Of a stretch of DNA of 11,164 nucleotides, positions 1-6,465 are shown in pieces. The position numbers were made by a program, and so were the translations under genes. Every line of letters begins with the position of its first letter. Position 1 is the stretch's first letter. The notes beneath the pieces were generated by a model. The model was not told where the DNA came from and searched no databases. It saw only the letters and a program-made list of their open reading frames with translations. Source of the stretch: JBCBZH01 sp039815415 (GTDB taxonomy: Bacteria; Bacteroidota; Rhodothermia; Rhodothermales; Rubricoccaceae); the NCBI GenBank assembly GCA_039815415.1, contig JBCBZH010000135.1, forward strand, positions 1-11,164, read 5' to 3'.

Positions 1-87
1 GACGGGGTAGCCCGAGAAGATGAGCGCCAGCACGACGAGGGCCATGATGGGCCCGAGCCAGTCGGCGAGATACGAGAGAACCTCCAT
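1..87 (-). CDS. dctM: TRAP transporter large permease, DctM-like (N-terminal fragment)
   Basis: Reading leftwards from an ATG at 87-85 gives 29 codons that run off the window edge, starting MEVLSYLADW and ending in FSGYPV. A hydrophobic first helix followed by a GYPV-type motif is typical of the N-terminus of TRAP (tripartite ATP-independent periplasmic) large permeases. These form the main 12-helix Na+-coupled channel subunit in the inner membrane. The ATG overlaps the TGA stop of the small permease gene (shared TGATG), so the two are very likely translationally coupled. Only the first 29 residues are visible, so the substrate cannot be inferred. The identification rests on this short stretch plus the adjacent DctQ partner. 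Confidence 0.82.
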   Translation of the reverse strand, partial: MEVLSYLADWLGPIMALVVLALIFSGYPV

Positions 88-632
88 CAGGCCGCCTCAG
101 AGGGAGTTGCCGACGAGTTGGCAGAGGCACCCCGCAGCGTCTCGAAGGCACAGAGGCCCTGCACGATGCCCTGAAGCGCCAGCAGCACAATCGACACGGG
201 GACCAGGAGCTTGACTGGCCAGCGGATCAGTCCTCCGGGATCGAGAGCGCCTTCGCGGATGGCGACGGAGGCCACCACGGCAGGCCAGGTCGTCCACATC
301 AGCAGCGCGCAGAAGGGGAGGAGCAGGAGCAGCGTTCCCGCTAGGTCGATGGCCGCTTTGCGCTTCGGAGCGAGCCGTCCGTACATCACGTCTACCCGGA
401 CATGCTCATCCTCGCGAAGCACCCACGCGGCTCCGAGCAAAAACACGGCGGCGAACAGCATCCACTGCAGGTCGGCGAGTGCGTTGAGGGCGGGGGCTAT
501 CCCGAGCACCGGAGCGATGTAGCGCAGAATGGCCGCGAGTGCCCCAGCGACGATGGAGCCGAGCAGCAGCCAACTCGTCAGGACGCCGACCCAGCCGGAG
601 AGGCGGTCGATGGAACGGCGAAGGGGAGTCAT
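87..632 (-). CDS. dctQ: TRAP transporter small permease, DctQ-like
   Basis: This encodes 181 residues with four predicted membrane helices at about 14-37, 54-72, 96-115 and 138-160, the standard DctQ layout. The segment LQWMLFAAVFLLGAAWVL followed by REDEHVRVD (residues 55-81) is the recognisable family signature. The small permease pairs with the large permease and a periplasmic binding protein to import organic acids or similar solutes. No binding-protein gene is in view; it may lie beyond the left edge. I chose ATG at 632; a TTG at 656 would add eight residues (MARLVPAP) with no better ribosome site. The gene lies 75 bases downstream of rnhA on the same strand and overlaps dctM by TGATG. 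A near-match of the window's repeated word (CGAGTTGGC, 114-122) lies in its 3' end and another (GCCAACTCG, 569-577) near its 5' end. Confidence 0.88.
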   Translation of the reverse strand: MTPLRRSIDRLSGWVGVLTSWLLLGSIVAGALAAILRYIAPVLGIAPALNALADLQWMLFAAVFLLGAAWVLREDEHVRVDVMYGRLAPKRKAAIDLAGTLLLLLPFCALLMWTTWPAVVASVAIREGALDPGGLIRWPVKLLVPVSIVLLALQGIVQGLCAFETLRGASANSSATPSEAA

Positions 633-707
633 GGGCGCAGGGACGAGACGCGCCAAGCTAGGGCGTCAGCGTCGTTCGCGCGTTTCACATGTGGCCTCGA
701 GCCGACG

Positions 708-1184
708 CTACTGAAACTGTCCCGATCCAGGCTGGCGTTCCTCGCGTCCGACGTTCAGCGCGTGCACCGCCAGCCCGTCCACCCGCTCGTTCATCGGGAC
801 GCCTGCGTGGCCCTTCACCTTGATCCAGTCGACCTCGTGGCGATGGTTCTGAGCGATGAGGCGCTCCCAGAGGTCGCGGTTCAGAACGGGCTTCTTGTCG
901 GCTTTCTTCCAGCCACGCCGCTGCCAGCCGTCGATCCATCGGTCATTGAAGGCGTTCACGAGGTAAGCACTGTCCGAGTGGAGGCGGACGTGGCAGGGCT
1001 CCGTGAGGGCCTCGAGGGCGGCGAGGGCCGCCATCAGCTCCATTCGGTTGTTGGTGGTCTCGGCTTCGTGGCCGCTCAGCACCTTTTCGATGGGGGGCTC
1101 GCCATATTGCAGTACAGCGGCCCATCCACCGGGGCCTGGGTTTCCGGAGCAGGCGCCGTCGGTGTAGACTGTAACGTTCTTCAT
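708..1184 (-). CDS. rnhA: Ribonuclease HI
   Basis: This 158-residue protein matches bacterial RNase HI in length and motifs. It degrades the RNA strand of RNA-DNA hybrids, removing R-loops and replication primers in the cytoplasm. The four acidic catalytic residues are visible: D9 in YTDGACSGNPGPGG, E49 in NNRMEL, D71 in LHSDSAY and D136 in NERVD. H126 in the flexible KGHAG loop is also present. The basic stretch around WQRRGWKKADKKPV (87-100) is the substrate-binding handle found in the E. coli type. ATG at 1184-1182 gives the usual MKNVTVYTDG start. The gene is divergent from the outer-membrane gene at 1278, leaving a 93-base shared upstream region, and is followed by dctQ. Nothing links it functionally to the transporter. 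Confidence 0.97.
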   Translation of the reverse strand: MKNVTVYTDGACSGNPGPGGWAAVLQYGEPPIEKVLSGHEAETTNNRMELMAALAALEALTEPCHVRLHSDSAYLVNAFNDRWIDGWQRRGWKKADKKPVLNRDLWERLIAQNHRHEVDWIKVKGHAGVPMNERVDGLAVHALNVGREERQPGSGQFQ

Positions 1185-1277
1185 AGGGGACGCGTCGTGA
1201 GGGAAGAAGATCGGTCAGGCATGGCGCTTGCGTGGGGATATGTCCTGCCTGTCCCTTGCTCTCATCTCCTGATTCTC

Positions 1278-1871
1278 ATGCGACTCTCTCTTCTCCTCAC
1301 GCTTCTCCTCCTCACACCAGTTGCCACGGCGCAGGCACCCACTGAAGGCTTTACCGTCGCTCCGCGGATCGTCTCCGTCGGCGTAGCCACGGACAACGGC
1401 GACAATGCAGATGGCGGTGGTGGTCTTGGGCTTCGGATCGGCTACGGGTTCACAAAAACCGTCACGGGGTACGTGTCTGTAGAGGGGGCGAGCATCGAGC
1501 CGGGCGATGATGGCGTCTTTCGGAACGATGAAGCGTACGCGCTTGGCTCGTTTGACCTCGGGGCTCAGTTCAACCTGCTTCCGTCGAGTGGTATCAATCC
1601 CTTCCTGAGAGTCGCTCTCAACGGCACAACCGCTCGCTACAACGTGGACGGACTCAGCACTGCCAATGACCCAGAGGTTCGGGGTGGCGGGCTCACTCTA
1701 GGAGCCGGAGCCGAGATCCGGTTGTCTCAGGTCCTCGGCCTCGAGCTGGCGCTGGACGTCACCGGCGGCACCATCCAGGAATTGGAAGTCGGAAACATCA
1801 CCATTGCTGGCAACGGCGATGATGAGTACGCCACGGCGCGGTTGGGCCTCGGGCTGGTGTGGCGCCCCTAG
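1278..1871 (+). CDS. Small outer-membrane beta-barrel protein (porin-family-like), function unknown
   Basis: This encodes 197 residues. The N-terminus MRLSLLLTLLLLTPVATAQA is a clear Sec signal peptide, probably cleaved around residue 18-20. The mature part has alternating hydrophobic/polar strands rich in Gly, Thr and aromatic residues (for example LGLRIGYGFTKTVTGYVSVE and GGGLTLGAGAEIRLS). It ends in a short final strand, LGLGLVWRP, fitting an 8-stranded outer-membrane barrel of the OmpA-like or OprB-like size class. The frame stays open upstream to 402, but that part is antisense to rnhA. The ATG at 1278 directly precedes the signal peptide and is the sensible start. No ligand or function can be assigned. 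It carries an exact copy of the repeated word at 1742-1750 (Leu-Glu-Leu-Ala). Confidence 0.8.
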   Translation: MRLSLLLTLLLLTPVATAQAPTEGFTVAPRIVSVGVATDNGDNADGGGGLGLRIGYGFTKTVTGYVSVEGASIEPGDDGVFRNDEAYALGSFDLGAQFNLLPSSGINPFLRVALNGTTARYNVDGLSTANDPEVRGGGLTLGAGAEIRLSQVLGLELALDVTGGTIQELEVGNITIAGNGDDEYATARLGLGLVWRP

Positions 1872-1955
1872 GGGGCAATGGCGAGTGGGCAGTCGCCAAG
1901 AGCAGGCAGGTCCGCTAGCTCGAGGGGACATTCCGACTTCGGTCAGCTTGACCCG

Positions 1956-2043
1956 CGAGCTGGCGATACCTGTTCAGCGATCCTCATCCAGTCTCGTCGG
2001 TCGTGAGGTTGCCCGCTCGGTATCGTGCAGGCTCGCCAGCTCG
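1956..2043. repeat. Inverted pair of the repeated word upstream of obgE
   Basis: CGAGCTGGCGA (1956-1966) and TCGCCAGCTCG (2033-2043) are perfect 11-base inverted copies separated by 66 bases in the 180-base gap between the outer-membrane gene and obgE. The right copy ends eight bases before the obgE ATG. A degenerate third copy, GCTAGCTCG, lies at 1914-1922. No T-run follows, so this is not an obvious intrinsic terminator, and the loop is long. I read it as two copies of the window-wide repeat. Confidence 0.75.
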
Positions 2044-2051
2044 AGCCCCGC

Positions 2052-3062
2052 ATGAAGTTCGTCGATTACGTCACCATCACTGCCCGGAGCGGTCGCGGAG
2101 GCGCCGGAAGTGCGCATTTTCGGCGTGAGAAGTACGCGCCGAAGGGCGGCCCGGACGGGGGCGATGGCGGTGCAGGAGGCTCGGTGATTCTCGAAGGCGA
2201 CCCGCAGCTCTACACGCTCCTCGACCTGCGCTACAACCGCCACCACTTCGCGGAGCACGGCCAGCCCGGCGCGGGCCAGGGAAGCTCAGGAAAGAGTGGG
2301 GCGGACATCGTCCTCCGGGTGCCTCTCGGAACCGTCGCCAAGGACGCAGAGACCGAGGCGCACCTCGGGGAGATCGTGGAGCCGGGCGACCGCATCGTGC
2401 TGGCGCAGGGCGGTCGCGGGGGCCTGGGCAACACCCATTTCAAAAGCGCGACCCGCCAGGCGCCGCAATACGCGCAGCCTGGCGAGGATGGCGAGGAGCG
2501 AGACGTGATCCTGGAGCTGAAGCTGCTCGCGGATGTCGGGCTGGTAGGCTTCCCGAACGCAGGCAAAAGCACGCTCGTCAGCTCGTTGAGCGCCGCCAAG
2601 CCCAAGATTGCGGACTACCCCTTCACGACCCTTGAGCCCAACCTCGGGATGGTCTACCTCGGTGACTACCGGTCGTTCGTGATGGCGGACATCCCGGGGC
2701 TGATCGAGGGCGCCTCCGAAGGCAAGGGACTGGGCATCCAGTTCCTCAAGCACGTGGAGCGCAATGCGGTGCTTCTGTTCTGCATCCCTGCCGATGACGA
2801 ACAGCCCGGAGAGCGCTACCAAACACTCCTTGACGAGCTGGAAGCCTTCAGTCCCCACCTTCTGACCAAGCCCCGCCTCGTCGCGCTGACGAAGATGGAC
2901 ATCGTCGGGCCCGAGCTGGCGGAGGCCTGGGTGGCCGAAGTGCGCACGTCGTTTCCCGAGGATCTCAACGTGTTGCCGGTGTCGGCTGTCGCTCGCAAGG
3001 GCCTGGAACCGCTCAAGGAAGCCCTCTGGGCTCGCGTCGAAACCGAGCGAGAGGCCGACTGA
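2052..3062 (+). CDS. obgE: Obg-family GTPase ObgE/CgtA
   Basis: This 336-residue protein is an Obg GTPase, which associates with the large ribosomal subunit and acts in ribosome maturation and growth control. The glycine-rich Obg fold spans about residues 1-158 (MKFVDYVTI, KGGPDGGDGG, QGGRGGLGN). The GTP-binding domain follows: G1 GFPNAGKS at 166-173, the FTT switch I at 191-193, G3 DIPGLIEG at 213-220, G4 TKMD at 280-283 (NKxD in the classic form) and G5 SAV at 311-313. It ends soon after the G domain, so the optional C-terminal extension of some Obg proteins is absent. I start at ATG 2052 because MKFVDYVTI is the family start; a GTG at 2025 would add nine residues that run through the repeated word. 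An exact copy of the word (2912-2920) encodes Pro-Glu-Leu-Ala. Confidence 0.97.
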   Translation: MKFVDYVTITARSGRGGAGSAHFRREKYAPKGGPDGGDGGAGGSVILEGDPQLYTLLDLRYNRHHFAEHGQPGAGQGSSGKSGADIVLRVPLGTVAKDAETEAHLGEIVEPGDRIVLAQGGRGGLGNTHFKSATRQAPQYAQPGEDGEERDVILELKLLADVGLVGFPNAGKSTLVSSLSAAKPKIADYPFTTLEPNLGMVYLGDYRSFVMADIPGLIEGASEGKGLGIQFLKHVERNAVLLFCIPADDEQPGERYQTLLDELEAFSPHLLTKPRLVALTKMDIVGPELAEAWVAEVRTSFPEDLNVLPVSAVARKGLEPLKEALWARVETEREAD

Positions 3063-3080
3063 GGGCAGGCCGCGCGAGGA

Positions 3081-3755
3081 CTACTCCGTCGTGAACAAGA
3101 GCGAGAGCGGTTCGCTGGTGCCGATGTCCGTGGGCTCCCGGAGATCCGTCACGCTCAATCCGGCCGACCGAATGGCACGAATCCACGAGCTGAGGGTGCG
3201 GAAGTACCACGGCATAGGCGTGAATCCACCGTCCAACTCCGTAAACAGCTCCCGGCGCCATCCATCGGTGTAGGGGCCGTCCGGGGTGAGGGGGTGCGTG
3301 GTTTGGATGAGCACCCGTCCGCCAATGTCGAGGGAGGACCGTGCAGCGCGAAGGATCGAAACGGCGTCGTCGTCCAGCAGCGCGAAGTTGAACACGGCCA
3401 CATCGTAGGGGCCGCCGAGACGGCTCGGGTCTTCAGCCGCCAGCTCGTAGTCGATCAGGTCGAACGAGCCGTGCCCATGAGCCTGGGCCGCTTGGATGAG
3501 TGCTGCGCTGCCGTCGATGCCGTGAACATGGACACCGAGCTGGTGAAGCGCCCGGCCCAGCCAGCCCTCTCCACAGCCAACATCCAGGACGCGGCCGCCC
3601 ATCGGAAGGCCGTCCAGGATGGCCTCGACGATGGCGGCGTCAGTGGCGGCCTTGCGGCTGGGAATGCGGCCTTCGCGGACCGCCTCGGTCCAGAGCGGGG
3701 CGTTCGTCTCCCAGGATGCGCGGAGGGCGGCCTGAGGCGAGGAAGAGAACGGCAT
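3081..3755 (-). CDS. Class I SAM-dependent methyltransferase, substrate unknown
   Basis: This encodes 224 residues from ATG 3755-3753. Motif I, VLDVGCGEGWLGRAL (56-70), and the acidic end of strand 2, HGIDGSAALI (78-87), define a Rossmann-fold S-adenosylmethionine site. YDVAVFNFALL (117-127) is motif IV. The N-terminal pattern SWETNAPLWTEAVREGRIPSR belongs to a widespread methyltransferase family of unassigned substrate, so I give no symbol. A GTG at 3791 would add 12 residues (MRTLYVPHPLAI); I prefer the ATG because conserved-looking sequence begins soon after it. The gene is convergent with obgE (18 bases between stops) and divergent from dprA (56 bases between starts). An exact copy of the repeated word at 3439-3447 encodes Tyr-Glu-Leu-Ala. 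Confidence 0.87.
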   Translation of the reverse strand: MPFSSSPQAALRASWETNAPLWTEAVREGRIPSRKAATDAAIVEAILDGLPMGGRVLDVGCGEGWLGRALHQLGVHVHGIDGSAALIQAAQAHGHGSFDLIDYELAAEDPSRLGGPYDVAVFNFALLDDDAVSILRAARSSLDIGGRVLIQTTHPLTPDGPYTDGWRRELFTELDGGFTPMPWYFRTLSSWIRAIRSAGLSVTDLREPTDIGTSEPLSLLFTTE

Positions 3756-3811
3756 GATCGCGAGCGGGTGGGGCACATACAGGGTACGCACGGCGCCCGT
3801 AGGTTCGGATC

Positions 3812-4957
3812 ATGCCCGATCTGTTTTCTACTCCGCCAACCGCACCCGCTACGGATGCCGAGCGGCGGGCGCTCATCGGGCTCTCGCTCGTGCCGGGTGT
3901 CGGACCCACGCGCGTCCGGTCGCTGCTCGCCCGGTTGGGGACTGCGGAGGCCGTGTTCAGCGCGCGCCCCAACGCGCTGGCGGCAGTCGAAGGCATCGGG
4001 CGTCAGACCGCCAGCTCGATTGTCGCCTTCGATGATTGGGGCGAGGTGGATCGTCAGCTCGAGCGTGCCGCTGCGGTTGGAGCCCGTCTGGTGATGCTCC
4101 ACGACGATGCGATGCCGCGCCGACTGGCGCAGATCTACAATCCGCCGCCGTACCTCTGGGTCCGAGGCGCCTTTGCGCTCGAGGACGAGCTGGCGGTTGC
4201 CATTGTCGGCACGCGAAAGGTGACCGATTACGGGACACGCGTGTCGGGGCGGTTCGCCGCCGGGCTGGCGAAAGCCGGGGTCACCATCGTCAGCGGGCTA
4301 GCGTACGGGATCGACATCGCTGCGCATCGGGCTGCGCTAGAGGCGGGCGGACGGACGGTCGCCGTTCTGGGGTCTGGCGTGGACCGGATCTACCCCTCGC
4401 GCCATGCCGATGTTGTCCGGCGCATTGTGGAGGAGGGGCGAGGGGCCGTGGTGTCAGAGTTCGCACTGGGAGCAGCGCCCGACGCTCCCAACTTCCCGAG
4501 GCGCAACCGGATCATCGCCGGGCTGTGCATGGCAACGCTCGTGGCGGAAGCGAGAGGCACCGGAGGCGCCATGCTGACGGCGGCGATGGCTCTGGAACAG
4601 AACCGGGAGGTCTTCGCGGTGCCTGCGCCGGTCACCAGCGACACCCAGGGCACCAACCAACTCATCCGCCAGGGGTATGCAGCGCTGGTCACCGATGTAG
4701 CCGACGTTCTTGATGACCTCGGCATGGCGCCATCAGATGATGACGCTCCATCGACCCAAGCGGAGCCCTCGCTGCCCGCCGATCTCACCGTCATCGAACG
4801 CCGTCTTCTGGAGGCGTTGACCTCCGAGCCGCGCCCGCTCGATCTGGTGTGTGCCGACGCAAGCGTCGATGCATCCCAGGCACTGGTGTATCTGCTCCAG
4901 CTGGAGTTCCGAGGCCTCGTTCGCCAGCTCGCGGGCAAGCAGTTCTTTCGCGCGTAG
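3812..4957 (+). CDS. dprA: DNA-processing protein DprA
   Basis: This 381-residue protein is DprA, which binds incoming single-stranded DNA during natural transformation, protects it and loads RecA. An N-terminal helix-hairpin-helix-like region (about 20-72: LVPGVGPTRVRSLL, VEGIGRQTASSIV) precedes the Rossmann core. The core shows IVGTRKVTDYG (131-141), SGLAYGIDIAAHRAAL (161-176), VLGSGVDRIYP (185-195) and FPRRNRIIAGL (228-238). A C-terminal winged-helix domain (about 325-380) completes the standard three-domain form. All key motifs are intact. The gene carries three exact copies of the repeated word (4010-4018, 4186-4194, 4923-4931). The last of these pairs with a copy placed immediately after the stop codon. 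No other competence genes are in the window. Confidence 0.97.
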   Translation: MPDLFSTPPTAPATDAERRALIGLSLVPGVGPTRVRSLLARLGTAEAVFSARPNALAAVEGIGRQTASSIVAFDDWGEVDRQLERAAAVGARLVMLHDDAMPRRLAQIYNPPPYLWVRGAFALEDELAVAIVGTRKVTDYGTRVSGRFAAGLAKAGVTIVSGLAYGIDIAAHRAALEAGGRTVAVLGSGVDRIYPSRHADVVRRIVEEGRGAVVSEFALGAAPDAPNFPRRNRIIAGLCMATLVAEARGTGGAMLTAAMALEQNREVFAVPAPVTSDTQGTNQLIRQGYAALVTDVADVLDDLGMAPSDDDAPSTQAEPSLPADLTVIERRLLEALTSEPRPLDLVCADASVDASQALVYLLQLEFRGLVRQLAGKQFFRA

Positions 4958-4968
4958 CGAGCTGGCGA
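4921..4968 (+). terminator. 12-base perfect inverted repeat across the dprA stop (paired copies of the repeated word)
   Basis: TCGCCAGCTCGC (4921-4932) and GCGAGCTGGCGA (4957-4968) are exact reverse complements with a 24-base loop containing the last dprA codons and the TAG. A 12-base GC-rich stem at a gene end could act as a terminator or 3' stabiliser, as paired uptake sequences do in Neisseria and Haemophilus. No T-run follows, so classical intrinsic termination is unproven. The pairing itself is directly visible. Confidence 0.6.
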
Positions 4969-5322
4969 GGCGCGCGGGTCGGAATGGAACGGGCGGGAGT
5001 GAGAGTCGGTTGATGTCAGAGTCGATGTTGTCCTTGTGCTGTACGCGGTCAAGCTGGTTCTCTTCGCCTCTGTATGCTCCGAGCCCCACTCAGGTGTGTG
5101 GCGCTGCCGTGACGCTCCGGTACCGCGCCGGAGCACTACGAGCACGTCGTCATCGATTCCTCCACCCTTGTGTACCACAACGAGAACCTGATCTGGTTGC
5201 TGTTCGAAGAGTCGAGTGAAGGACCCGAGATCGCGCGGTCCGAGTTCGATGCCGTGATGCGATCCGTGCGCCTGTCGTAGCCCGCGCCCATCCTCAGCCC
5301 ATTTCCCACTCGCCAACTCGAC
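4958..5322. other. 365-base stretch without an intact gene between dprA and the aminotransferase
   Basis: The stretch holds the right arm of the dprA inverted repeat (4957-4968), a small hairpin GCTCCGG / CCGGAGC (5114-5120 / 5128-5134, 7-base loop), and a coding-like fragment without a start (about 5113-5280, listed separately). A near-copy of the repeated word, GCCAACTCG (5312-5320), abuts the next start codon. I see no tRNA or transposon ends. Confidence 0.7.
5113..5280 (+). pseudogene. Possible 3' remnant of a frameshifted gene
   Basis: After an in-frame TGA at 5110-5112, one frame runs open to TAG at 5278-5280. It includes EHYEHVVIDSSTLVYHNEN, then LIWLLFEESSEGPEIARSEF and a terminal DAVMRSVRLS. 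The amino-acid pattern looks like a real protein end, and third codon positions are mostly G or C, as in the neighbouring genes. There is no ATG; the only in-frame start-like codon near the front is GTG 5170, which would cut through the apparent domain. The +2 frame from ATG 5014 reads to VTLRYRAG just before it, and removing one base near 5124-5130 would join the two into a product of about 88 residues. The closing SVRLS resembles the last strand of small secreted or lipoprotein domains, but I do not recognise the family. It could instead be a genuine small gene with a sequencing error. Confidence 0.42.
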
Positions 5323-6465
5323 GTGACCCTCGACGCTTACCGTTCCGAGTTCGATCTCGCCCCTGGGATGAGCTACCTGAACCACGCCGCTGCGGGGGTG
5401 CTGAGTCGTCGGGTGCGCGAGGCCGTAGACGGCTATCTGGCTGAACGGGCTGGCGGCCTGCCAGAGAACTGGGAGACGTGCGCTCCAGTGTTCGAGCGGA
5501 CCCTGCATCGTGCGGCGACGCTGATCGGCGCAGAGGCGGCCAACATCGAGTTCATGCCCAACACCACGGCCGGGCTGAACCTGATGGTGCACGGCTATCC
5601 GTGGCAGCCCGGCGACCGGGTTGCCCTGCCGGGCTGCGAGTTCCCGGCCAATCAGCTTCCCTGGCTTGCTCTCGAGTCGAAGGGTGTGCGCGTGGACCGG
5701 ATTCCGCACCGCGAGGGGACGTTCTCGGTCGAGGACGTCGAGGCGACGCTGCGACCCGAAACGCGCGTGCTCGCCGTCTCTTGGGTCCAGTTTCTGTCCG
5801 GGTTCACGGCCGACCTCGCCGCACTGGGCCAACTCTGCCAGGACCGGGGCCTCCTGTTCTGCGTCGATGGCATTCAGGGCCTCGGGGCCCTCCAGATCGA
5901 CGCTCCTGCGCTCGGCATCGACGTGCTGGCGACCGGCGGGCACAAGTGGCTCGGCGCCATGAAGGGCGGCGGATTCGTCTACGTGGCCGACCGGGTGCTT
6001 CACCAGCTCGAGCCCGTGCAAGGCTGGCTCAACGGACCCGTCGATTGGGACGACTTGGAGCACACGCCCCGGGTGTTTCATGACACCGCAGAGCGCTTCC
6101 GCCTGGGCACGCCGCCGATTGCACAGATCTTCGCTCTCGATGCAGCGCTGGGGCTCACTCTCAAGCTGGGGTCCACAGTCGTCGAGACCGCAGTGCGCAC
6201 GCACGCCAGCGCGCTGGCGTCGGCATTCGAGGACCTCGGACTGGCGCGCTACGGGTCCAGCGATCCCGCGCATGGGTCCGGCATCGTCACGATCTCTGTG
6301 GACGACCCCGAGGGGCTCGAGGCGCATCTGCGCGAGCGAGACATCTGGGTGGCGATGCGGAGCCGGAAGGTGCGCTTCGCGCCCCACGCTCACACACGTC
6401 CCGCCGACGTGGAGCGCGCCATCGAGGCGGTTGCCGAGTTCACCCAGACGACGGTGCACGCATGA
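5323..6465 (+). CDS. Class V PLP-dependent aminotransferase (cysteine desulfurase / isopenicillin N epimerase-like fold)
   Basis: This 380-residue protein has the fold-type I layout of class V aminotransferases. LNHAAAGVLSRRV (19-31) is the N-terminal substrate loop and MPNTTAGLNL (78-87) binds the cofactor phosphate. VDGIQGLG (181-188) has the aspartate that contacts the pyridine nitrogen. GGHKWLGAMKGGGFVY (205-220) contains the Schiff-base lysine K208. The small C-terminal domain ends in VRFAPHAHT (350-358). I see no obvious catalytic cysteine loop of the IscS/SufS kind, so it may be an aminotransferase, epimerase or lyase rather than a sulfur donor; the substrate is unknown. The start is GTG 5323, three bases after a near-copy of the repeated word; the first in-frame ATG would remove conserved sequence. 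Its TGA overlaps the rluD ATG (ATGA), implying coupled translation. Confidence 0.88.
   Translation: MTLDAYRSEFDLAPGMSYLNHAAAGVLSRRVREAVDGYLAERAGGLPENWETCAPVFERTLHRAATLIGAEAANIEFMPNTTAGLNLMVHGYPWQPGDRVALPGCEFPANQLPWLALESKGVRVDRIPHREGTFSVEDVEATLRPETRVLAVSWVQFLSGFTADLAALGQLCQDRGLLFCVDGIQGLGALQIDAPALGIDVLATGGHKWLGAMKGGGFVYVADRVLHQLEPVQGWLNGPVDWDDLEHTPRVFHDTAERFRLGTPPIAQIFALDAALGLTLKLGSTVVETAVRTHASALASAFEDLGLARYGSSDPAHGSGIVTISVDDPEGLEAHLRERDIWVAMRSRKVRFAPHAHTRPADVERAIEAVAEFTQTTVHA

Noticed and set aside
668..709. AGCGTCG / CGACGCT inverted repeat after rnhA
   Set aside because: Seven pairs with a 28-base loop and no T-run; not distinguishable from chance in GC-rich DNA.
1216..1251. CAGGCA / TGCCTG inverted repeat in the rnhA-outer-membrane gene gap
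   Set aside because: Six pairs with a 24-base loop is too weak to call a regulatory structure.
402..1277. Upstream in-frame extension of the outer-membrane gene
   Set aside because: The extension is antisense to rnhA and dctQ, and the ATG at 1278 immediately precedes a clear signal peptide.
1865..1874. Palindrome CCCCTAGGGG at the end of the outer-membrane gene
   Set aside because: It is a perfect palindrome with no room for a loop and no T-run after it, so it is not a convincing terminator.
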